Below, piece by piece: positions 9,138-17,977 of a stretch of DNA of 64,000 nt (its first letter is position 1; each line of letters opens with the position of its first letter). The DNA comes from CAIYQJ01 sp963717255 (GTDB lineage: Bacteria; Chloroflexota; Limnocylindria; Limnocylindrales; CSP1-4): the NCBI GenBank assembly GCA_963717255.1, contig CAVQVT010000002.1:1-64000 (forward strand), in the 5' to 3' direction. The notes beneath the pieces were generated by a model. It made no database searches. It was not told the origin of the DNA and saw only the letters and a program-made list of their open reading frames with translations. The translations under genes were made by a program, and so were the position numbers.

Positions 9138-9953
9138 GTGACGACGTCACCGTTCCTCTCGCGCATCGAACGCCTCGCCAGCGTCCCGTCGACGAACGAC
9201 GTGGTCGCCGGCTGGCTCGACGCGGGCGTGCCCGAGGTGTGCGTCGCCTCGGCCCAGGTGCAGACCGCCGGGCGGGGGCGGATGGGCCGGACGTGGGTCG
9301 CGCCGCCCGGCGCCGCGCTCCTGGTCTCGGCGGGCTTCCGGCCGACGTGGATCGACCCGGAGCGCGCGTGGCGGATCGCCGCCACCGTGAGCCTGGCGAT
9401 GGCGGACGCCGCCGAGGAGATCGCCGGCCTCGCCGACCGCGCCGTCCTGCTCAAGTGGCCGAACGACCTGGTGATCGCGGACGCGACAGACGCGGGCGGA
9501 ACGATCCGCAAGCTCGGCGGCGTGCTCGGCGATGCCGCCGGCGGGGGGACGCCCGACCCGCGCGTGGTCGTCGGGATCGGGGTGAACGCCGGCTGGCGCG
9601 AGGCCGACTTCCCGCCCGACCTGGCCGCCGGGATGACGAGCCTGGAGGTCGCGAGCGGAGGGCGGCCGATCGATGCGGTCGCCCTGCTGCAGGCGTTCCT
9701 CGACAGGCTGGAGCCGCGCATCGAGGCGCTCCGCGCCGGGCGCTTCGACGTCGCCGACTGGACGGCCCGCCAGCTCGTGCGCCACACCCGTGTGCGCCTC
9801 GTCCGCGGGACCGATCCCGGTGACGCGGAGGAGGTCCTCGCGCTGGGCGCGGACCCCCTCACCGGTGCGCTCGTCGTCGAGGACCCCGGCGCGGTCGGCG
9901 GGGAGCGCCAGGTCCACGCGGGCGAGATCGCCCGGCTCGTGGCCGAGGTGTAA
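9138..9953 (+). CDS. birA: Biotin--[acetyl-CoA-carboxylase] ligase
   Basis: Activates biotin as biotinyl-AMP and attaches it to the BCCP lysine. 271 residues with the catalytic GRGRMGRTW motif (about residues 50-58), KWPNDL and GIGVN, and the small C-terminal SH3-like domain. It lacks the N-terminal HTH of repressor-type BirA, so it should be a pure ligase. The substrate, AccB, is encoded about 8 kb downstream in what may be the same transcription unit. GTG start; the 58-nt gap from lysC has no clear promoter. Confidence 0.93.
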   Translation: MTTSPFLSRIERLASVPSTNDVVAGWLDAGVPEVCVASAQVQTAGRGRMGRTWVAPPGAALLVSAGFRPTWIDPERAWRIAATVSLAMADAAEEIAGLADRAVLLKWPNDLVIADATDAGGTIRKLGGVLGDAAGGGTPDPRVVVGIGVNAGWREADFPPDLAAGMTSLEVASGGRPIDAVALLQAFLDRLEPRIEALRAGRFDVADWTARQLVRHTRVRLVRGTDPGDAEEVLALGADPLTGALVVEDPGAVGGERQVHAGEIARLVAEV

Positions 9954-9957
9954 CGCG

Positions 9958-10704
9958 ATGGCACGTCCGGCGTTGGGAATCCGTGGAAGGGCGAGCGGGC
10001 GGCGATCCCCCGACGGGGTCGTGCGGCTCGACTCGGACCGCCGCTTCGTCGAGGAGGCGCGGTCGGACCCGGCGCGGTTCGAGGCTCTGTATCGCAAGTA
10101 CGTCGCGCAGGTGTACGCGTTCGCGCTGTACGAGCTGCGGGACCACCACGAGGCGGAGGACGTGACAGAGCGGACGTTCATGCTCGCGCTCTCCGGGCTC
10201 CCGCGCTTCGAGGAGCGCGGGAGCGTCGCCGCGACCGCGGGTTCCACGCCCGCGGAAGCGGCGCGCGGCGGCGTCGTCCGCCTCCGCTGGGGCGAGCCGG
10301 ACGGCACGGACGCGATCCCCGATCCGGCGACGGTCTCCTCGTTCCGCGCGTGGCTCTTCCGCATCGCCCGCAACGTCATCGCGGGGCAGCGCCGGACGGC
10401 ACACCGCCGGCCCACCGCCCCGCTCGAGTACGCCGCCGGTATCGCCGATCCCCTGGATGTCGCGTACGAGGTGGAGATCCGCGACGAGGCACACGCGGCA
10501 TGGGCCGCCGTGGACCGCCTGCCGGCGGACCGCCGCCGCGCGGTGACGCTCCGCTTCGTCGACGAGATGAGTGCCGCCGAGATCGGCGACGTGCTCGGCC
10601 GGAGCGAGGGCGCCGTCCGCGTCCTCCTCCATCGGGCGCTCCGCTCCGTGGCCGCCGACCTGCGACGGGCCGACCTCGCCCGCGGCGACGGGGACGCCTC
10701 ATGA
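9958..10704 (+). CDS. ECF-type RNA polymerase sigma factor
   Basis: Sigma-70 family, extracytoplasmic-function type, 248 residues. Region 2 is visible around EARSDPARFEALYRKYVAQV and HHEAEDVTERTFMLA; region 4 near the C-terminus (LPADRRRAVTLRFVDEMS, then EIGDVLGRSEGAVRVLLHRA). Between the two halves of region 2 there is an unusual insertion of about 45 residues before SFRAWLFRIARNVI, where the family normally has about 10. It starts 4 nt after birA and overlaps the next gene by 4 nt (ATGA); that gene encodes a possible membrane partner. Target promoters unknown. Confidence 0.9.
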   Translation: MARPALGIRGRASGRRSPDGVVRLDSDRRFVEEARSDPARFEALYRKYVAQVYAFALYELRDHHEAEDVTERTFMLALSGLPRFEERGSVAATAGSTPAEAARGGVVRLRWGEPDGTDAIPDPATVSSFRAWLFRIARNVIAGQRRTAHRRPTAPLEYAAGIADPLDVAYEVEIRDEAHAAWAAVDRLPADRRRAVTLRFVDEMSAAEIGDVLGRSEGAVRVLLHRALRSVAADLRRADLARGDGDAS

Positions 10705-11189
10705 GGCTGCCCCTCGGGGAGCCGCTCCGCGTGGATGCCCTCCGCACCGACACCTACATCGAGTCGCTCATCTCCGGGGTGGACGCCGAGGCGAGACCGG
10801 AGGCCGTCGGCCGCCCGAGCGTCGCGGAGCCCGGTGCGACCGGCGTCGCGCCCGACGTGGTCGTGGCCGCGGCGATGGACGCCGACCTCGCCCACGTCGC
10901 GCGCCTCCTTCACGCCACCGCCTGGCGCCCCCACCCGTCGTTCCGCTTCGAGGAGCGCGTCGCAGGACGCCTCGTCGCGGCGGCCCGCGGCCGCCTGTCC
11001 GCCGACGACCGGGCTGCCGGCACGCTCGTGGCGTTCCCGATCGTCGCCGCAGGGGCGCTCCCCGTGGTGCGTCCCGGCGTCCCGCTCGCCGGGATCGCGT
11101 CGGCCGCCATCGCGTCGGCCGCCCTCTCCATCGGCGCGGCCGCCGTGGTCGCGTGGCGTCGCGGCCGGCCGCGACGTGGGGTCGCCTGA
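10701..11189 (+). CDS. Small single-helix membrane protein, possible anti-sigma factor
   Basis: 162 residues, no recognised domain. A soluble N-terminal part (about 110 residues, with FRFEERVAGRLVAAARG) is followed by one hydrophobic stretch (about residues 118-152) and a short Arg-rich tail. Its position immediately after, and translationally coupled to, an ECF sigma gene is the usual place for an anti-sigma factor; I see no ZAS zinc motif (HxxxCxxC), so this is inference from context. It is joined to accDA by TGATG. Confidence 0.65.
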   Translation: MRLPLGEPLRVDALRTDTYIESLISGVDAEARPEAVGRPSVAEPGATGVAPDVVVAAAMDADLAHVARLLHATAWRPHPSFRFEERVAGRLVAAARGRLSADDRAAGTLVAFPIVAAGALPVVRPGVPLAGIASAAIASAALSIGAAAVVAWRRGRPRRGVA

Positions 11190-13162
11190 TGCCGCTCAAG
11201 CTGCCGTCGTTCCGCTCGCGTCGTGAGTCGTACCCGGTCGACCTTTGGACGCAGTGCCCCGACTGCCAGGAGATGCTGTTCAACAAGCATCTCGAGAAGA
11301 GCCTCCGCGTCTGCGCCTCGTGTGGCCACCACTTCCGCATCCCTGCCCGCGCGCGTCTCGCCCAGCTGCTCGACCCGGGGACCTTCGTCGAGCGCGACGC
11401 CGGTCTCGTCTCCGTGGACCCGCTCGGGTTCGTGGACCGCAAGGCATACCCCGACCGCGTCGTGGACGCCCAGAGCGCCACCGGCCTGAAGGACGCGGCC
11501 GTCTGGGGGATCGGCGCCGTCGGCGGGACGCGCGTCGCCATCTGCGCCCTGGACTTCGGGTTCATGGGCGGCTCGATGGGCTCCGTCGTCGGGGAGAAGG
11601 TCACGCTCGCCGCGGAGGCCGCCCTCGCCGAACGGATCGCGCTCGTCGTCGTCTCCGCCTCGGGCGGCGCCCGGATGCAGGAGGGGACCCTCGCCCTCAT
11701 GCAGCTGGCCAAGACGCTCGCGGCGGTCGAACGCCTGCGGATCGCGGGCGTCCCGTACGTCTCGATCCTCACCGACCCCACGACGGGCGGCGTCTTCGCG
11801 TCCTACGCGGCCGTCGGCGACGTGAACATCGCGGAGCCGGACGCGCTCATCGGCTTCGCCGGCGCGCGCGTCTCCGCCGGCACGATCGCGGAGGAGCTGC
11901 CGCCTGGCTTCCAGCGGTCGGAGTTCCTCCTCCGGCACGGTTTCGTCGACCGGATCGTCCCGCGGGCCGACCTGCGGGACGAGCTCGCGACGCTCCTCGC
12001 GCTCCTGCGACCCCGCGGCGCGCGACCGGTCGCCCACGCCGGGCCGGATGCCGACATCTCCGGGAACGGGCACGCAGCGCCGGCCTCGGCCGAGATCGAC
12101 GGATCGGACGTCTCGGCGGCGGAGGCGTCGGGGAGCCCCGACGCGGACGCGGCCCCGACGGATGACGGCGGCGCGGCCGCAGCCGCCCCCCGTGCCGCGC
12201 TGCCGCCGCTGCCGACAGACGAGGCGGAACGCAGTGCCGCCGCCGACGCGGTCTGGGCGCGGGTGCAGCGTGCCCGCGATCAGAAGCGACCGCACACCCT
12301 CGAGATCCTCGACGGCCTGGCCGACAGGTTCGTCGAGCTCAAGGGGGACCGCTTCTTCGGCGACGATGAGGCGATCGTCTGCGGCCTGGCCCGGATCGGG
12401 GAGCAGCGGTTGGTCGTGATCGGCCATCAGAAGGGCGCCGAGACCGACGAGAACATCCGGCGCAACTTCGGCATGCCGCACCCCGAGGGCTACCGCAAGG
12501 CGATGCGACTCATGGAGCTCGCCGAGCGCTTCGGGATGCCGGTCGTCACGCTCGTGGACACCCCGGGCGCCTACCCCGGCACCGGCTCCGAGGAGCGCGG
12601 TGTGGCCGAGGCGATCGCGCGGTCGGTCGCGCTCATGACCCGCCTCCGAACGCCGATCGTCGTGGTCATCACCGGCGAGGGCGGATCCGGCGGCGCACTG
12701 GCCATCGCCGTCGGCGACGTCGTCATCGCGCTGGAGAACGCCGTCTACTCGGTCATCAGCCCGGAGGGCTGCGCCTCGATCCTCTGGCGAACGCCGGAGA
12801 TGTCCCAGGTCGCGGCGCTCGCGATGCGGATGTCGGCCGCGGACCAGAAGGCTCTCGGGGTCGTGGATCTCATCGTGGACGAGCCGGAGGGCGGGGCCCA
12901 GGCGGACCCGGCCGCCGCCGCGGCGGCGCTGCGCGAGGTGGTCGCCGCCGAGCTCGACCGGCTCACGGTCGTCCCGGTCGGCGAGCTCGTGAACGACCGC
13001 TACGCTCGCTACCGCGTCCTTGGCGCGATGGCGACGGTGGACGTCCCGGCGCCGCCGGCGCCGCGCCCGAGCATCCCCGCGCGGATCCGCGAGCTTCGAA
13101 GCATCATCGTCGCCCTTCGCGCGGAGTCCGCGCGCGACCGCGCGGAGACGGAGGCCCGGTGA
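11189..13162 (+). CDS. accDA: Acetyl-CoA carboxylase carboxyltransferase, fused beta-alpha subunits
   Basis: One 657-residue chain contains both carboxyltransferase halves that are separate subunits in E. coli. The AccD part (about 1-285) begins with a Cys4 zinc ribbon (C23, C26, C42, C45) and carries GGARMQEG and LTDPTTGGVFASYA. An Ala/Asp-rich linker (about 285-345) leads to the AccA part (about 350-620) with LKGDRFFGDD, TPGAYPGTGSEERG and GEGGSGGALA. The enzyme transfers the carboxyl group from biotin on AccB to acetyl-CoA, giving malonyl-CoA. It heads the fatty-acid genes; the stop overlaps the next start by 4 nt. Confidence 0.95.
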   Translation: MPLKLPSFRSRRESYPVDLWTQCPDCQEMLFNKHLEKSLRVCASCGHHFRIPARARLAQLLDPGTFVERDAGLVSVDPLGFVDRKAYPDRVVDAQSATGLKDAAVWGIGAVGGTRVAICALDFGFMGGSMGSVVGEKVTLAAEAALAERIALVVVSASGGARMQEGTLALMQLAKTLAAVERLRIAGVPYVSILTDPTTGGVFASYAAVGDVNIAEPDALIGFAGARVSAGTIAEELPPGFQRSEFLLRHGFVDRIVPRADLRDELATLLALLRPRGARPVAHAGPDADISGNGHAAPASAEIDGSDVSAAEASGSPDADAAPTDDGGAAAAAPRAALPPLPTDEAERSAAADAVWARVQRARDQKRPHTLEILDGLADRFVELKGDRFFGDDEAIVCGLARIGEQRLVVIGHQKGAETDENIRRNFGMPHPEGYRKAMRLMELAERFGMPVVTLVDTPGAYPGTGSEERGVAEAIARSVALMTRLRTPIVVVITGEGGSGGALAIAVGDVVIALENAVYSVISPEGCASILWRTPEMSQVAALAMRMSAADQKALGVVDLIVDEPEGGAQADPAAAAAALREVVAAELDRLTVVPVGELVNDRYARYRVLGAMATVDVPAPPAPRPSIPARIRELRSIIVALRAESARDRAETEAR

Positions 13163-13897
13163 CCGAGCGACCCGCGCCCCAGCCCCGGACGGACGACGAC
13201 CGTCTCGCCGACCACGCGGCGATCGACCGGCTCGCCGACGACCTCGTCCCGGCCCTCGTCGCCAAGCTCGCAGCCTCGGGCCTCGGCGAGATCGAGGTGC
13301 GCGAGAGCGGCTGGCACGTCCGCCTCCGGATGCCGGTCGGCGACGCCGCGTCCGGCCCCACGCGCCGCGCCGGCGCGCCCGTCCGCTCGTCGGCGGGCGG
13401 GCCCGGGGCCGCGGCCGGACCGGGCACCGGACCGGGCGGCGGCGCCGGGTCGGCCGTCACCGAGGCCCGGAGAGCCACGGACGGGACGTGGGAGGCGTTG
13501 CCGACCGCGGGCGGGCTGCGTGGGCCCATCTCCGATCGGGAGCGCGTCCGGGACGAGCACGCACCCGCGCCCGCGCGCGGTCGCGACGTCGCCCGCCGTG
13601 GGGATCTTCCGGCCACGCGAGGGCGTCGCCGTCGGCGGCCGCGTGCGTTCCGGCGACCGCCTCGGCGTCGTGGACGTCCTCGGCGTCCCCCACGACGTCC
13701 TCGCGCCGGCCGACGGGGTCGTCGGCGGGAGCTACGTCGAGCCGGGGGAGGGCGTCGAGTACGGGCAGGAGCTGGTCCGCATCGAGCTCGCCGGCGAGCC
13801 GACACGGCCCGTCGAGGCCGTCGCCGCCGGGCCGGTCGGGACCCCGCAACAGGCCGCCGCGGATGGGCGAGCCGTGCCCGCGGAGCCATCCCGATGA
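13159..13897 (+). CDS. AccB-like protein with degenerate biotinyl domain, interrupted by a frameshift
   Basis: The N-terminal part (from GTG 13159, overlapping accDA as GTGA) resembles the AccB N-terminus (LVPALVAKLAASGLGEIEVR). After a Gly/Pro/Ala linker the biotinyl-type fold continues in another reading frame from about 13565: SPAVGIFRPREG, VRSGDRLG, then APADGVVG and a final strand. The break lies in a CGCGCG run near 13565-13580. The downstream frame ends at a TGA overlapping the accC ATG (ATGA), which supports it as the true end. The site where biotin-carrier proteins have EAMKM reads DVLGVP: there is no lysine to biotinylate. So this is either a structural partner or a decaying copy; the functional AccB is at about 17.9-18.5 kb. 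Confidence 0.7.
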
Positions 13898-15267
13898 CCG
13901 TGAGCCGCGTCCTCATCGCGAACCGCGGCGAGATCGCCGTCCGGGTCCTCCGCGCCTGCCGCTCGATGGGCCTGGGAGCCGTGGTGGCCTACAGCGAGGC
14001 GGACCGCGAGAGCCTCGCCGCGCAGCTCGCCGACGAGGCGATCTGCATCGGCCCGGCCGACGCGCGGCGCAGCTACCTCTCGGCCGCGTCGATGATCAGC
14101 GCGGCCCTCGTCACCGGCTGCGACGCGATCCATCCCGGCTACGGGTTCCTCTCCGAGGACGTCGACTTCGCCGAGGCGGTCCGCGCCCACGGCCTGACGT
14201 TCGTCGGGCCGTCGTCCGCCGTCCTCGAGCGCTTCGCGAGCAAGGAGGGGACGCGGCGCCTCCTCGCCTCGCACGGGCTCCCGACCATCCCCGGCTCGGA
14301 GGGGACGATCCGCGATGAGAGCCACGCGCTCGCGGAGGCCGGGCGCATCGGCTACCCGGTCGTCGTCAAGCCGTCGGCCGGCGGGGGAGGGAAGGGGATG
14401 CGGACCGTCCGCACCCCGCGCGAGCTCGAGGGGGCGCTCCCGGTCTGCCGCTCGGAGGCGCGCGCGGCGTTCGGCGACGACGCGATCTACCTGGAGCGCT
14501 TCCTGCCCGAGAACCGGCACGTGGAGGTCCAGGTCGCGGTGGACGCCCACGGGAACGGCATCCATCTCGGCGACCGCGACTGTTCGCTCCAGCGGCGCCA
14601 CCAGAAGGTCCTCGAGGAGGGCCCCACGCCCGCCCTCTCCCAGGAGCGTCGCGAGGAGCTCCGGGGTCGCGCCCTTGCCGCCATCGTCGCCGCCGGCTAC
14701 GAGAACGTCGGGACGCTCGAGTTCCTCGTGGACGCGGATGGCGAGTACTACTTCATCGAGATCAACTGCCGGGTCCAGGTCGAGCATCCGGTCACCGAGA
14801 TGCTCACCGGCGTGGACATCGTCGAGACGCAGCTGCGCATCGCCGCCGGCGAGCCGCTCCGCATCCGGCAGGAGGACGTGCGGATCCGCGGGCACGCCAT
14901 CGAGATGCGGATCAACGCCGAGGACCCTGCCCACGAGTTCCGCCCGCAGACCGGCACCGTCGAGCGGTACCTGGCGCCGGGCGGGCCATGGGTCCGGATG
15001 GATTCCCACCTCTACGCGGGCTACGAGATCCCCCCGTACTACGACTCCCTGCTCGGCAAGCTCATCGTCTGGGGCGAGGACCGCGACACCGCCATCGCGC
15101 GCGGCCGGGCCGCCCTCGACGACCTCGTCCTCGACGGCGTCGTGACGAACCGCGAGTTCCAGCGGGCGGTCCTCGACAGCGAGGCGTTCAAGACCGGCGC
15201 CGTGACGACCGCCATGCTCGACCGTGTCGGTGCCGCCTCCTTCCTCCGCCCGCAGCGCGGCGCCTGA
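13894..15267 (+). CDS. accC: Biotin carboxylase
   Basis: ATP-grasp enzyme carboxylating biotin on AccB with bicarbonate. 457 residues, normal length. LIANRGEIAVRV at the N-terminus, the glycine-rich ATP loop GGGGKGM, DRDCSLQRRHQKV and the catalytic NCRVQVEHPVTE, in which the usual NTR is NCR (Thr to Cys) while the catalytic Asn and Arg remain. The ATG at 13894 is chosen over the longer open frame (back to 13159) because the AccC fold starts here and overlaps the preceding stop. 80 nt separate it from fabZ. Confidence 0.95.
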   Translation: MTVSRVLIANRGEIAVRVLRACRSMGLGAVVAYSEADRESLAAQLADEAICIGPADARRSYLSAASMISAALVTGCDAIHPGYGFLSEDVDFAEAVRAHGLTFVGPSSAVLERFASKEGTRRLLASHGLPTIPGSEGTIRDESHALAEAGRIGYPVVVKPSAGGGGKGMRTVRTPRELEGALPVCRSEARAAFGDDAIYLERFLPENRHVEVQVAVDAHGNGIHLGDRDCSLQRRHQKVLEEGPTPALSQERREELRGRALAAIVAAGYENVGTLEFLVDADGEYYFIEINCRVQVEHPVTEMLTGVDIVETQLRIAAGEPLRIRQEDVRIRGHAIEMRINAEDPAHEFRPQTGTVERYLAPGGPWVRMDSHLYAGYEIPPYYDSLLGKLIVWGEDRDTAIARGRAALDDLVLDGVVTNREFQRAVLDSEAFKTGAVTTAMLDRVGAASFLRPQRGA

Positions 15268-15347
15268 GCCCGACCCACGCGCCCACAGCCCATCACCCCC
15301 GGCCGCAGGCCGTGCCCACAGTCCCCAGACCATCACAGAGGCAGATC

Positions 15348-15803
15348 GTGACCGAGCCCATCCACACGACCCGCGAGATCGAGGCGATGCTCCCGCACCG
15401 CTGGCCCTTCCTCCTCGTGGACCGGATCGACGAGTACGACCCCGAGGCCCAGCGGATCGTCGGCGCCAAGGCGGTCACGGCCACGGAATGGTTCTTCCAG
15501 GGCCACTTCCCGGGCATGCCCGTGATGCCCGGCGTCCTCCAGGTGGAGGCGCTCGCGCAGACGATGGGCGTCTACGTCGCGAAACAGGAGGGGTTCGGGG
15601 ACCGGATCGGCCTCTTCGCCGGCATCGACGAGTGCCGCTTCAAGCGCGTCGTGAAGCCGGGTGACGTCATGCGCCTGGAGGTCACGATGGAGAAGCTCGG
15701 CCGCCGCTTCGGCCGCGCGAAGGCGGTCGCGAGCGTGGACGGCGAGGTGTGCTGCGAGGCGACGCTCTCGTTCGTCATCCCGGACGCCTCGGTGCTCCGC
15801 TGA
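15348..15803 (+). CDS. fabZ: 3-hydroxyacyl-[acyl-carrier-protein] dehydratase FabZ
   Basis: Hot-dog fold dehydratase making trans-2-enoyl-ACP in elongation. 151 residues with LPHRWPFLLVDR at the start, catalytic His53 in GHFPGMPVMPGV and Glu67 in QVEALAQ. GTG start preceded by an AGAGG ribosome site. TGATG joins it to the phosphoesterase gene. Confidence 0.96.
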   Translation: MTEPIHTTREIEAMLPHRWPFLLVDRIDEYDPEAQRIVGAKAVTATEWFFQGHFPGMPVMPGVLQVEALAQTMGVYVAKQEGFGDRIGLFAGIDECRFKRVVKPGDVMRLEVTMEKLGRRFGRAKAVASVDGEVCCEATLSFVIPDASVLR

Positions 15804-16546
15804 TGGCGCGCATCGCGGTCCTCTCCGACGTCCACGGCAACCGGCTCGCCCTCGAGGCGGTGCGCGAGAGCGTCCGGCTCTCCGCGGCGGACGTCGTCGC
15901 GGTGGCCGGCGACCTCGCGTTCAACGGGCCGGACCCGGCCGGCTCGGTGGACGTCCTCCGCGAGATGGAGGTCGCAGGCGCGCTGGTCATCGCCGGGAAC
16001 ACCGACGTCGCGGTGGCCGACTTCGACTGGGTGGCCGCCTTCCCCTGGTTCCCCGAGGGCCCGCCCGACCACTTCCGGGCCGCGGCAGACTGGGCCCACG
16101 AGCAGCTGGGCCCGGATCGCCTGGACTGGCTCCGCCGGCTCCCGTCCGAGCGGCGGATCCGGGTGGACGAGACGCTCCTCCTCGTCTGCCACGCCTCGCC
16201 CGGATCCCAGACGGCCGGCCTGGACGTCGACCTCGACCCCAGCGCCACGCTCGAACGTGTCTCCCGCACCGACGCCCGTGTGATCTGCTGCGGCCACACG
16301 CACGTCCCGGAGATCCGCGAGATGGGCTGGCGGATGATCGTGAACGACGGCTCCGCGGGCTACGCGTTCGACGGGGACCCGCGAGCCTCGTGGGCCATGA
16401 TCGACGTCGTCGGGTCGGACGTCTTCCCGGAGATCAAGCGCGTCGAGTACGACGTCCTCGCCGCGGCGGACGCTGTCTCCGAGCGCGGGCTCGCCGGCGA
16501 CGTCTACCGCGCGGCCACCATCCGCACCGGGAAGCTCGTCCGATGA
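15803..16546 (+). CDS. Metallophosphoesterase family protein
   Basis: Calcineurin-like phosphoesterase of the YfcE/MJ0936 type, 247 residues, no signal peptide. Metal-site motifs in order: SDVHGN (D9, H11), AGDLAFNG, GNTD, CHASPGS and GHTHVPE. Such enzymes hydrolyse phosphodiesters; the substrate is unknown. It is coupled by overlaps to fabZ upstream (TGATG) and fabF downstream (ATGA), so it is made together with fatty-acid enzymes, for which no standard role exists. Confidence 0.88.
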   Translation: MARIAVLSDVHGNRLALEAVRESVRLSAADVVAVAGDLAFNGPDPAGSVDVLREMEVAGALVIAGNTDVAVADFDWVAAFPWFPEGPPDHFRAAADWAHEQLGPDRLDWLRRLPSERRIRVDETLLLVCHASPGSQTAGLDVDLDPSATLERVSRTDARVICCGHTHVPEIREMGWRMIVNDGSAGYAFDGDPRASWAMIDVVGSDVFPEIKRVEYDVLAAADAVSERGLAGDVYRAATIRTGKLVR

Positions 16547-17838
16547 GCGAGCGTCCCGCGGCGGGTCGCGCCGGGCCGGGCGCGGTCGGCCGGCGGCGCG
16601 TCGTCGTCACCGGGATGGAGGTCGCCAGCGCGCTCGGCGCCGGGCTCGACGCGACGTGGGAGGGGCTCGTCGCCGGGCGGTCCGGGATCCGGACCATCAC
16701 CACGTTCGACCCCTCCCGCCTCGCCTCGCGGATCGCGGGCGAGGTGCCCGACTTCGACCCGGGTGACGTGGTGGACCGGAAGGAGCAGCGCCGCAACGAC
16801 CGCTTCGCGCTCCTCGCCATCTGGTGCGCCCGCCACGCGCTCGACGCGGCCGGGCTCCCGGGCAGGCTGGAGCGCCCGCTCGCGGAACGGACCGGGGCGA
16901 TCGTCGGGAGCGGGATCGGCGGCGGGACCACGTTCGCCGAACAGGTCCAGCTCGCGGCGGAGCGTGGGTCCGACCGGATCAGCCCGTTCTTCATCCCGAT
17001 GGTCATCGCGAACCTGGGTGCGGGCCAGGTGGGGATCATGGCCGGGGCGCTCGGGCCGAGCTTCGCGACCGTCAGCGCCTGTGCGTCGGGCGGGCACGCG
17101 ATCGGCGAGGCATGGGAGACCATCCGCCGCGACGACGCGGACGTCATGATCGCCGGTGGGACCGAGGCGCCCCTCGTCGAGCCGCTGGTCGCCGCGTTCG
17201 CCGCGATGCGCGCCCTCTCCACGCGGAACGACGACCCGACCGCCGCGAGCCGGCCTTTCGACGCGGGCCGGGACGGGTTCGTCATCGCCGAGGGGGCCGC
17301 GTGCCTCATCCTCGAGGAGCTCGAGCACGCCCGGCGCCGCGGCGCGCCGATCCTCGCCGAGGTGGTGGGGTACGCCGCGACCGGCGACGCCAGCCACATC
17401 ACGCTCCCGGCCCCGGGCGGCGAGGGGGCGCTCCGGGCGGCCCGGCGCGCGCTCGAGAAGGCGGGGATGACCCCCGACGGGATCGACCACGTGAACGCCC
17501 ACGCCACGTCGACCCCCGAGGGCGACCGCGCCGAGCTGCAGTCGATCCGCTCGCTGTTCGGGGAGCGGGTCGCCGAGGTCAGCGTCACCGCGAACAAGTC
17601 GATGGTGGGTCACACCCTCGGCGCGGCCGGTGCCGTCGGGGCGGTCGCCACCGTCCAGGCGCTCCGTCACGGGATCGTCCCGCCCACCATCAACCTCGAC
17701 GATCCCGACGAGGCCGGCTCGGGGATGGACCTGACGCCGGGCACGGTCCGACGCCGGCCGCTCCGGGCGGCGATCAGCAGCTCCTTCGGCTTCGGCGGGC
17801 AGAACGCTGCCCTGGTCTTCCGGCGGTGGGAGGAATGA
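16543..17838 (+). CDS. fabF: Beta-ketoacyl-ACP synthase II
   Basis: Condensing enzyme elongating acyl-ACP with malonyl-ACP. 431 residues. The Cys-His-His triad is visible: Cys in SACASGG (about residue 180), His in NAHATSTP (about 319) and His in MVGHTLGAAG (about 355). C-terminal SSSFGFGGQNA is typical. About 15 extra residues precede the RRRVVVTGM core start. The ATG overlaps the phosphoesterase stop. Confidence 0.95.
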   Translation: MSERPAAGRAGPGAVGRRRVVVTGMEVASALGAGLDATWEGLVAGRSGIRTITTFDPSRLASRIAGEVPDFDPGDVVDRKEQRRNDRFALLAIWCARHALDAAGLPGRLERPLAERTGAIVGSGIGGGTTFAEQVQLAAERGSDRISPFFIPMVIANLGAGQVGIMAGALGPSFATVSACASGGHAIGEAWETIRRDDADVMIAGGTEAPLVEPLVAAFAAMRALSTRNDDPTAASRPFDAGRDGFVIAEGAACLILEELEHARRRGAPILAEVVGYAATGDASHITLPAPGGEGALRAARRALEKAGMTPDGIDHVNAHATSTPEGDRAELQSIRSLFGERVAEVSVTANKSMVGHTLGAAGAVGAVATVQALRHGIVPPTINLDDPDEAGSGMDLTPGTVRRRPLRAAISSSFGFGGQNAALVFRRWEE

Positions 17839-17977
17839 GCGCGATGGACCGCCTCCGGAGCGGGCTGCTGGGCGATGCCGGGGCCGCGGGCGGCGCGGGG
17901 CCGGCCACCACCGCCGCGTCGGGAGGCCCGCGCGGCGATCGACGCGGGCAGGGGAGATCGCCGACGCATCACTCCTC

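Noticed and set aside
13159..15267. AccB-AccC fusion protein
   Set aside because: The region between about 13580 and 13890 is non-protein-like in this frame, while the other frame encodes a biotinyl-type fold and ends with an ATGA overlap at accC.
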